Below, one piece after another: positions 57,997-64,000 of a stretch of 64,000 bases of DNA. A model generated the notes under the pieces. It had not been told where the DNA came from and searched no databases. It worked only from the letters and a program-made list of their open reading frames with translations. Each line of letters starts with the position of its first letter. Position 1 is the stretch's first letter. The position numbers and the translations under genes were made by a program. Origin of the DNA: Oceaniovalibus sp. ACAM 378 (lineage in GTDB: Bacteria; Pseudomonadota; Alphaproteobacteria; Rhodobacterales; Rhodobacteraceae); the NCBI RefSeq assembly GCF_008085915.1, contig NZ_VSJK01000009.1, positions 62,001-126,000 of the forward strand, in the 5' to 3' direction.

Positions 57997-59868
57997 TCAA
58001 CCAGCCCGTTTTATCCCCATGATCCGTGCGCGCGCCCGCGGATCGCTGTCGAACAACGAGGCGAGTTGCTCGGTCATCGCACCGGCCAGTTGTTCAACAT
58101 CGGTGATCGTCACGGCCCGGTCATAATACCGGGTCACGTCATGGCCGATGCCGATGGCCAGCAGTTCGACCTGCTTTTTCTTTTCGACCATGGCGATCAC
58201 ATCCCGCAGGTGCTTTTCCAGATAGTTCGCCGGATTGACGCTGAGCGTGGAATCGTCGACCGGGGCACCGTCGGAAATCACCATCAGGATCTTGCGCGCC
58301 TCGTGGCGCGACGCGAGCCGCCGATGCGCCCATTCCAGCGCCTCACCGTCGATATTTTCCTTCAGCAGGCCCTCTTTCATCATCAGCCCCAGATTGGGGC
58401 GCACCCGCCGCCAGGGCGCGTCGGCGGATTTATAGATGATATGACGCAGATCGTTCAGCCGCCCCGGAGCGGCGGGCCGCCCGGCAGCCAGCCATGCCTC
58501 GCGCGCCTGTCCGCCCTTCCAGGCCCGGGTGGTAAACCCGAGGATTTCCACCTTGACCTGACAGCGTTCCAGAGTGCGCGCCAGAACATCGGCGCAGATC
58601 GCTGCGATCGAGATTGGCCGCCCGCGCATCGATCCCGAATTGTCCAGCAGCAGCGTGACACAGGTATCGCGGAATTCGGTGTCTTTTTCCTGTTTGAACG
58701 ACAGCGGAGTTGTCGGGTTCGCAACCACCCGCGCCAGACGCCCGGCGTCCAGTGTGCCTTCTTCGAGGTCGAACAGCCAACTGCGGTTCTGCTGTGCCTG
58801 AAGGCGACGTTGCAATTTGTTGGCAAGCCGCGACACAGCGCCTTTAAGCGGTTCAAGCTGCTGGTCCAGATAGGCGCGCAACCGCTCGAGTTCGGCTGGC
58901 TCGGCCAGATCCTCGGCGCGGATTTCCTCGTCGTGGGTGGACAGGTACACCCGATAATTCGGATCGGCGGCACTGGCCGCAGGCGGGGGCGGAGGCTCCA
59001 ACGGCGCGTCGCCTTCCGGCATCTCGGCCTCTTCGCCCATTTCGGTGTCGGCCATGTCATCCGTGGAGACCTGGGCCTGGCTTGGATCCTGCGACTGATC
59101 CTGCGATTGTTCAGGCGATGCGTCACTGTCTTCGCTGTCGTCCTGGTCGTCGCCCTGGTTGTCAGGATCGTCGGAATTGTCATCGTCGGTGTCGGCCTGA
59201 TCATCGGCGTCGTCTTCGGAATCGGGGTCGTCGCCCAACTGATCGCCATAGCCCAGATCTTCAATGATCTTTCGCGCGAACCGGGCAAAATCGGTCTGAT
59301 TGCCCAGTTTAGCCTGCAAACCCTCGAGAGTGCCGCCAGCCTTTTCCTCGAAGAACCCGCGCCACAACTCCATGATGTTGTCGGCACCGGGCGGCAGGGG
59401 GCGACCCGTGGCCAGATGGCGGATCATGTAACCGGCAGCAACCGAGAGCGGCGCATCGGCCATCTTGGTGACCTGCGCATAGCCCTTGCGCGTCGCGTCA
59501 TGGGCGATCCGGGCGTCGATATTGCCCGCAGTGCCGGGCATGGTGCGGGCACCCACGGCCTCGCAGCGGGCCTCTTCCATCGCCTCGTAAAGATCGCGCG
59601 CCATCTGCCCGGTCGGCGCATAGCGATTGAACGTCGCGGCGTTGTGGTGACGGCGGCGCAGCGCATAGGCATCGGCGGTGCCCCTTGCCAAAAGCACCTC
59701 ATCGGCGGTCATCCGGCGGCTGACCTGCGGCAGACGGACCGAATCATCGGTCATGCCCGGCGGATCGACGGAATAGGTAACCGATAACTCGCTGTCGTTG
59801 GCCATTGTCTTGGTGGCCTCGGCGAGGGCTTTCTTGAACGGATCGGCGGGGTTGTCGTTGTGTTTCAT
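57997..59868 (-). CDS. cobT: Cobaltochelatase CobT subunit
   Basis: The 623-residue protein is the CobT subunit of the ATP-dependent aerobic cobaltochelatase (CobNST), which inserts cobalt into hydrogenobyrinic acid a,c-diamide in vitamin B12 synthesis. It starts [21 protein letters not shown], has a central acidic linker (about 210-275, runs of Asp/Glu), and a C-terminal vWA-like domain with MIDAS-type [10 protein letters not shown] and [15 protein letters not shown] 59868 is preferred over ATG 59904 by family alignment. Confidence 0.96.
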   Translation of the reverse strand: MKHNDNPADPFKKALAEATKTMANDSELSVTYSVDPPGMTDDSVRLPQVSRRMTADEVLLARGTADAYALRRRHHNAATFNRYAPTGQMARDLYEAMEEARCEAVGARTMPGTAGNIDARIAHDATRKGYAQVTKMADAPLSVAAGYMIRHLATGRPLPPGADNIMELWRGFFEEKAGGTLEGLQAKLGNQTDFARFARKIIEDLGYGDQLGDDPDSEDDADDQADTDDDNSDDPDNQGDDQDDSEDSDASPEQSQDQSQDPSQAQVSTDDMADTEMGEEAEMPEGDAPLEPPPPPAASAADPNYRVYLSTHDEEIRAEDLAEPAELERLRAYLDQQLEPLKGAVSRLANKLQRRLQAQQNRSWLFDLEEGTLDAGRLARVVANPTTPLSFKQEKDTEFRDTCVTLLLDNSGSMRGRPISIAAICADVLARTLERCQVKVEILGFTTRAWKGGQAREAWLAAGRPAAPGRLNDLRHIIYKSADAPWRRVRPNLGLMMKEGLLKENIDGEALEWAHRRLASRHEARKILMVISDGAPVDDSTLSVNPANYLEKHLRDVIAMVEKKKQVELLAIGIGHDVTRYYDRAVTITDVEQLAGAMTEQLASLFDSDPRARARIMGIKRAG

Positions 59869-60068
59869 GGGCGTCGGAACCTGCTGAAGCGGCGTCTCCT
59901 CCATGTCGCAGGTTTCTGCGTCAGGGTCAAAGGGGGTGGGGCCTGTTCGAGTGGAGCGGGCGTTTTGGCGCAGTGGACAGATCGACCCCGCCGCGTGGCG
60001 GGATCTGATCCTTTCGCGGTTCGCTTTCGGCGGCGCCGGTCAAAGAATGCCTTGCGCGAAAATCAACG

Positions 60069-60488
60069 CTATGCGGCCTCGGGCAGGGGAAAGACCTGAT
60101 CGTAAGCCCAATTAAACACGAAGGCATAGATCAGATAAAACACAACGAAGGCCACATCCAGGACGAGCGCCTGCCACAATCCAATGCCCAAATAAAAAGC
60201 GAGGAGGGGCAGGGTGACGAGCAGAAGCCCTGTTTCAAAAAGCAGCGCGTGTAGAATGCGCTCGAGAAATGTCTTGTGAACACTGCCCTTCAAACGTTTC
60301 ATCGCCCGGTCAAAAATCAGGTTGTAGATATAATTCCAAAGGGTCGCGATGGTCGCGGCAATAATGGCAACGACGCCAATATCTTCGGCAGGCATCCCGA
60401 ATCCCATCGAGCCAAGCGGTATGACAAGAAGTAAGCCGATAATTTCAAAGCTGATTGCATGACGGATGCGGTCGCGGGGCGTTCTCAT
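60069..60488 (-). CDS. PACE-family efflux transporter
   Basis: The 139-residue membrane protein has four hydrophobic helices in two PACE domains, each starting with an R-I-x-H-A element: RDRIRHAISFEIIGLL and ERILHALLFETGLLLV, with NYIYNLIFDRAM and WAYDQVF ends. This is the AceI/PACE family of proton-driven exporters of biocides such as chlorhexidine and of short diamines. ATG 60488 (MRTPRDR) is chosen, with GGGAAAG upstream; ATG 60500 is possible. It lies between cobT and cobS, a place where I would not expect it. Confidence 0.88.
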   Translation of the reverse strand: MRTPRDRIRHAISFEIIGLLLVIPLGSMGFGMPAEDIGVVAIIAATIATLWNYIYNLIFDRAMKRLKGSVHKTFLERILHALLFETGLLLVTLPLLAFYLGIGLWQALVLDVAFVVFYLIYAFVFNWAYDQVFPLPEAA

Positions 60489-60723
60489 GTTCTTTCCCAT
60501 CTGGTGGCCGGGTCGTCCCGTAATAGTGCCCTGATGGGGGAGGTCGTCCTCACGGGTTTTACATATAGGACTTATGACAAGGATCTCAATCCATCCCGAT
60601 CACTGTTGGCAAAATGTCTTTGCCTAAAAAGGACTTGGGTCGGGCACGGATTTCGCAAATGCCCGGAACCATATCACTCGCTGCACAGGATCGGGACACA
60701 ATCGCCCGACCCTGATCCCGAGC

Positions 60724-61710
60724 CTAGCGCATGGCAGTGCTGACAGCGCTTTCCGGCAATTCCTGGTCGAAACAGCGCTGATAGAATTCGGCGACCGTTT
60801 CGCGCTCAAGCTCATCGCATTTGTTCAGGAACGTCAGGCGGAAGGCATAGCCGACATCGCGGAAAATAGTCGCGTTCTGCGCCCAGGCGATGACCGTACG
60901 CGGTGACATCACCGTCGAGAGATCGCCGTTCATGAAGGCCGTGCGTGTCAGATCGGCGACCGTCACCATCTGGCCGAGGATCTTGCGGCCCTTTTCGGTG
61001 TTATAGACCGGTGCCTTGCTCAGCACGATGGCGACTTCTGCGTCGTGGGACAGATAGTTCAGCGTCGCAACAAGGCTCCAGCGGTCCATCTGGCCCTGAT
61101 TGATCTGCTGGGTGCCGTGATACAGCCCGGTCGTGTCGCCCAGACCCACGGTGTTTGCCGTGGCGAACAGGCGGAAACTCGGGTGGGGTGTGATCACCTT
61201 GTTCTGGTCCAGCAGCGTCAGTTTGCCGTCTACCTCAAGCACCCGCTGGATCACGAACATGACATCGGCGCGCCCGGCATCGTATTCGTCGAACACAATG
61301 GCGGTGGGGTTGCGCAGGGCCCAGGGCAGGATACCCTCCTGAAACTCGGTGACCTGCTTGCCATCCTTCAGCTTGATCGCATCCTTGCCGATCAGATCGA
61401 TCCGGCTGATGTGACTGTCGAGGTTCACCCGCACACAGGGCCAGTTCAGCCGCGCGGCGACCTGTTCAATATGTGTCGATTTGCCCGTTCCGTGATACCC
61501 TTGGATCATCACCCGACGGTTATGGGCGAATCCCGCAAGAATTGCCAATGTCGTGTCGGGATCGAATTTATAGGTCGAATCAATCTCGGGGACCCGCTCG
61601 GTGCGGTCGGTGAACGCTTTGACGTTCATCTCGCTTTCGACGCCGAACACCTCGCGCAGGTCGACCTCTTCGGTGGGTTTCGCGTGTACGTCGATCATGC
61701 CGTCGGCCAT
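60724..61710 (-). CDS. cobS: Cobaltochelatase CobS subunit (AAA+ ATPase)
   Basis: The 328-residue AAA+ subunit of the cobaltochelatase has Walker [10 protein letters not shown] (about 72-80), Walker [14 protein letters not shown] (about 136-148), sensor 1 LFATANT, and the conserved N-terminal [21 protein letters not shown]-type region. It powers cobalt insertion with CobN and CobT. ATG 61710 (MADGMIDV) has AAAGGA at a good distance; ATG 61719 is too close to it. Confidence 0.96.
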   Translation of the reverse strand: MADGMIDVHAKPTEEVDLREVFGVESEMNVKAFTDRTERVPEIDSTYKFDPDTTLAILAGFAHNRRVMIQGYHGTGKSTHIEQVAARLNWPCVRVNLDSHISRIDLIGKDAIKLKDGKQVTEFQEGILPWALRNPTAIVFDEYDAGRADVMFVIQRVLEVDGKLTLLDQNKVITPHPSFRLFATANTVGLGDTTGLYHGTQQINQGQMDRWSLVATLNYLSHDAEVAIVLSKAPVYNTEKGRKILGQMVTVADLTRTAFMNGDLSTVMSPRTVIAWAQNATIFRDVGYAFRLTFLNKCDELERETVAEFYQRCFDQELPESAVSTAMR

Positions 61711-61818
61711 CTGGGTCATTCCTTTCCGCACTGGCCCCGCAATCGGCAGAACCCGTCATCGCAGGCGTGGTGCAACAAATCATCGGACTGTGCAAGAGAA
61801 AGGCGGAAAATCACGAAG

Positions 61819-61846
61819 GGAACCGGCGCACTTCGAGGCGGTTTAG
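61819..61846 (+). promoter_or_regulatory. Candidate ECF-type promoter before the sigma gene
   Basis: GGAAC at 61819-61823 and GTTTAG at 61841-61846 are 17 bases apart, resembling ECF sigma promoters (GGAAC and a GTT/TCT-type -10). It ends about 30 bases before ATG 61877, so it could be autoregulated. This is a motif match only. Confidence 0.35.
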
Positions 61847-61876
61847 TTTAATAGGGCATTGAACCGGGGGGCCTTG

Positions 61877-62419
61877 ATGACAACGACGATCGATATCGAA
61901 CGCTGGATAAATGCGACGGCCAGCGGCGATCGTGCCGCGTTCCTTGCGCTCTATGATGCGACAAACGCGAAACTTTTTGGCGTGTGTTTGCGTGTGTTGA
62001 GAGACAGAGCCGAAGCCGAGGAGGTGTTGCAGGACGTATTTCTAAAGATCTGGCGAAATTCCGGACTGTATCAAGCAAACGGGTTTTCCCCGATGACATG
62101 GCTGATCACAGTGGCGCGAAACGGTGCCATAGATCGGTTACGGGCAAGAAAATCGCGGGGCGAAATGGTGGATTTGGTGGCCGAACTTCCCGATCATGGT
62201 CCGACCCCCGAAGCGGCGGCGATTGCGTCGTCAGACAATGCCCAGATGCAAATGTGTCTGGGGCAGCTTGAGCCGGACAGGGCGGACGCTGTGCGGGGCG
62301 CCTATCTCGACGGGATGAGTTATCAGGAGCTGGCCGAGAGATACACAGTGCCGCTCAACACGATGCGAACATGGCTGCGGCGCAGCCTGCTGAAACTGAA
62401 AGAGTGTCTGACAGAATGA
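61877..62419 (+). CDS. ECF RNA polymerase sigma factor (group IV)
   Basis: The 180-residue protein has sigma-2 (LYDATNAKLFGVCLRVLRDRAEAEEVLQDVFLKIW) and sigma-4 (YLDGMSYQELAERYTVPLNTMRTWLRRSLLKLKECL) regions, no sigma-1 or sigma-3, and resembles SigK-like ECFs whose cognate anti-sigma is RskA-like. The stop overlaps the ATG of the anti-sigma gene (ATGA). ATG 61877 has GGGGGGCC upstream. It lies between cobS and a J-domain gene on the opposite strand. Confidence 0.93.
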   Translation: MTTTIDIERWINATASGDRAAFLALYDATNAKLFGVCLRVLRDRAEAEEVLQDVFLKIWRNSGLYQANGFSPMTWLITVARNGAIDRLRARKSRGEMVDLVAELPDHGPTPEAAAIASSDNAQMQMCLGQLEPDRADAVRGAYLDGMSYQELAERYTVPLNTMRTWLRRSLLKLKECLTE

Positions 62420-63129
62420 GTAGCGAAATTCCCATCGACGGAGATCCGGAACGCGACGACGATATGTTGGCGGCGGAATATGCGCTGCATTTGCTTGGCC
62501 CTGCCGACCGCGCCGCCTTTGAACAGCGTCTTGCCATAGAAGGTGCGCTGCGCGAGATGGTTGCCCGTTGGACTGAATCCTTTGCGGCATTCGCCGAAGA
62601 TATCCCGTCCGTCGAAGCGCCGCCTGCGGTTCGCGCGCGTCTGGTCAGCGCCATCGCGCCGACGAAACGCAGCACGGTGGGACAGCGCGGGCTTTCCCTG
62701 TGGCGGTTGATTGGCGGTGCCGGACTTGCCGCTGCACTGGCGCTGGCGCTGTTTGTATTCTTGCCGCTCAACAGCATCGATACACTGTCGCCGGCAACCT
62801 ATATTGCCAATATGCAGTCGGACGACAGTGGGTTTGTCCTGCTGGCCGGGTATCATCCTGACGAGGCGGCGCTGGTTGTCAAACGGTCTGCCGGAGACAT
62901 TCCGGAGGGGCGCGTGCTGGAATTGTGGCTGATCGCGGCGGATGCGCCCGCGCCAGTGTCGCTGGGCACCTTGCCCGATCAGGCCTCCGTCACTCTCACG
63001 CTTCCCGAAGATTTGCGAGACAGCGTGGCCGGTGCGACCTTGGCGATAACCGACGAACCCCCCGGCGGCTCGCCCACAGGGAGCCCGACGGGCACAGTCT
63101 TGGCGGCAGGTTTGCTGACCGATGCTTAA
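62416..63129 (+). CDS. RskA-like membrane anti-sigma factor
   Basis: The 237-residue protein has a cytosolic N-terminal domain (about 1-90, LAAEYALHLLGPADRAAFEQRL, the anti-sigma-type helix region), a membrane helix (about 97-118), and a periplasmic C-terminal RskA-type domain (about 120-237, GRVLELWLIAADAPAPVSLG). It has no HxxxCxxC zinc motif. It should hold the sigma factor until an envelope signal releases it. ATG 62416 overlaps the sigma gene by four bases. Confidence 0.88.
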   Translation: MSSEIPIDGDPERDDDMLAAEYALHLLGPADRAAFEQRLAIEGALREMVARWTESFAAFAEDIPSVEAPPAVRARLVSAIAPTKRSTVGQRGLSLWRLIGGAGLAAALALALFVFLPLNSIDTLSPATYIANMQSDDSGFVLLAGYHPDEAALVVKRSAGDIPEGRVLELWLIAADAPAPVSLGTLPDQASVTLTLPEDLRDSVAGATLAITDEPPGGSPTGSPTGTVLAAGLLTDA

Positions 63130-63420
63130 ACTGCGACAGGAACTCTGGGCGTGGTGTCAGCGTTGTCTCCATAGTGTGATTTCGGGAAAATCTGGAATTA
63201 CCAAAAACTATTTCCCGACATGCGGCGTGTATAGGGAGAGGGCCGTGGAAACGTTGCACGGTTCTTTGACAAGTGTTTTGCACCGCTCGTTCTTTTCGGT
63301 GTTTCGGCACTTTCCAGGACCGTCGCAAGAGGTTCCGGTGGGCGTTGCGGATGATATGGATAGCCCCATGCCATTCGATTGCGCCAGAGTCGTTTAAAGA
63401 GTTCTTGTGGTAAGAGTGCG
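63130..63420 (+). ncRNA. Gap after the anti-sigma gene, possible small RNA
   Basis: No well supported protein gene is present here. A frame at 63122-63397 lies mainly in this gap but its residues look unlike the neighbours and no ribosome binding site is evident. A TTGACA box at about 63266 and the strong terminator at 63421 together allow a small non-coding transcript of about 150 bases. This is a guess from layout. Confidence 0.3.
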
Positions 63421-63455
63421 CGTCGCCCGGTTCATTCCGGGCGACGTTGTCTTTT
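63421..63455 (+). terminator. Strong rho-independent terminator
   Basis: CGTCGCCCGG (63421-63430) pairs exactly with CCGGGCGACG (63437-63446) around a six-base loop and is followed by TTGTCTTTT. It points in the plus direction and stops transcripts from the sigma/anti-sigma unit or a small RNA upstream. Confidence 0.9.
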
Positions 63456-63589
63456 CTAGGCCTTTTTCGCCGCAAAAGGCGATCCGCGGTCCGGCCGCGG
63501 TCCAGCGGATACTTGCACCTCAGAGGTTAGAGGTTAAGGCGGCGTTACCCGGCACCAACCGACCCGGGCCAAAACCGGATCAGCCTGAA

Positions 63590-64000
63590 TTATTTGGTGA
63601 AATTACGGCTGTCCTTGATCTGATCCCAAGCCCAGACAACTTCCTGCAACTGCTCCTCGTGGCCGCGGTCGCCGCCGTTCATGTCGGGGTGCAGCACCTT
63701 GATCAGCGACTTATAGGCCGCGCGGATCTGGGGTTTGGACCACCCGTCGCGCGCATCAAGGATATCCAGCGCCCGCCGTTCAGTCGGGGGCAGGCGCTTG
63801 GTGCCGGTGACCGCGCGTCCCGGATTGCGCGTCGCGTTTTCGCCCAGCACCTGATGCGGGTCATCGACCCCAAGTCTGGCCCAGGCGCGCTGCTCGTCGC
63901 TGGGTTTTCCGAAGGGTTTGGTTTCGCGTCCCCCAACGCGATCCTTTTCGATCTGCTCGTCCATTTCCTCTTCGGTGGCACCGTTAAAGAAGTTCCACTT
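63590..64000 (-). CDS. J-domain protein, C-terminal part (runs off right edge)
   Basis: The minus-strand frame is open from the stop at 63590 through base 64000, where it reads KWNFFNGATEEEMDEQ, so the N-terminus lies outside the window. The visible C-terminal part has a J-domain (PTERRALDILDARDGWSKPQIRAAYKSLIKVLHPDMNGGDRG) with the HPD motif and helix 4 (VVWAWDQIKDSR). This is the DnaJ-like protein commonly found near cobS in Rhodobacteraceae; it stimulates a DnaK-type chaperone. Confidence 0.93.
   Translation of the reverse strand, partial: KWNFFNGATEEEMDEQIEKDRVGGRETKPFGKPSDEQRAWARLGVDDPHQVLGENATRNPGRAVTGTKRLPPTERRALDILDARDGWSKPQIRAAYKSLIKVLHPDMNGGDRGHEEQLQEVVWAWDQIKDSRNFTK

Noticed and set aside
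57550-59787. 745-codon frame opposite cobT and pepP
   Set aside because: Crosses two well supported genes and the dispersed element; the Val/Ile-rich part is simply the reverse of the CobT acidic run.
59903-60115. Small plus-strand frame next to the PACE gene
   Set aside because: 70 codons, no homologue recognised, overlaps the end of the PACE gene; possibly random.
63122-63397. 91-codon frame after the anti-sigma gene
   Set aside because: It overlaps the anti-sigma gene end, has no ribosome binding site and residue use unlike the neighbours; kept only as a note against the small RNA idea.

Overview
The window looks like chromosome from an alphaproteobacterium of the Rhodobacteraceae (Roseobacter group). 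The pointers are high GC, the aerobic cobaltochelatase genes cobS and cobT beside a Rhodobacteraceae-type J-domain gene, a Mur-type Fur regulator, many ABC uptake systems for peptides, amino acids and polyamines, and TadE/TadG-like pseudopilin genes. No rRNA, tRNA, CRISPR array, phage or transposase gene was seen. Nearly all space is protein coding; both ends cut through genes.

Left part (1-9.3 kb): housekeeping and small envelope genes. In order: a partial hypothetical gene, a DUF985 cupin, two overlapping mini-lipoproteins, enolase, a lipid-kinase/metallophosphoesterase pair, a DMT transporter coupled to mur, a PhzF-family isomerase, a DUF533 protein and a CPA1 Na+/H+ antiporter. The antiporter gene has a decayed second copy of its own 3' end just downstream. 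From 9.6 to 16 kb lie a ThDP enzyme, an SDR without the normal catalytic residues, a LysR regulator, and a polar amino acid ABC system with a divergent PheC-like binding protein and an AhpD-like protein.

From 16.2 to 30.8 kb: a cyclic-nucleotide-domain patatin phospholipase, then a run of co-directional catabolic genes. These are a DadA-like oxidase, a BASS transporter, an M19 dipeptidase, a complete dipeptide ABC transporter, a VOC protein and a fused 5-oxoprolinase/hydantoinase, closed by a strong terminator. Together they suggest scavenging of small peptides, D-amino acids and 5-oxoproline-type compounds.

From 30.9 to 37.6 kb: an exported nucleosidase, a membrane Ser/Thr kinase with a periplasmic DUF4384-like tail, an OmpA-domain protein, a membrane-anchored M15 peptidase and an exported caspase with Sel1 repeats. 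I read this as an envelope signalling or proteolysis locus and rank it as the best candidate for a poorly described system. A polyamine-type ABC operon (38.6-43.3 kb) follows, with hairpin repeats in the gap before the binding-protein gene and a perfect palindrome after it. Then come an AEC carrier, homoserine dehydrogenase, a racemase-family gene and pirin.

From 48.4 to 54.2 kb: two tandem paralogous triplets, each encoding a TadG-like von Willebrand A protein and two TadE-like pseudopilins, with no pilus assembly machinery beside them. The right end holds small conserved genes, a MITE-like palindrome, aminopeptidase P, cobT, a PACE efflux gene, cobS, an ECF sigma/anti-sigma pair, a possible small RNA with a clear terminator, and a J-domain gene that runs off the edge.
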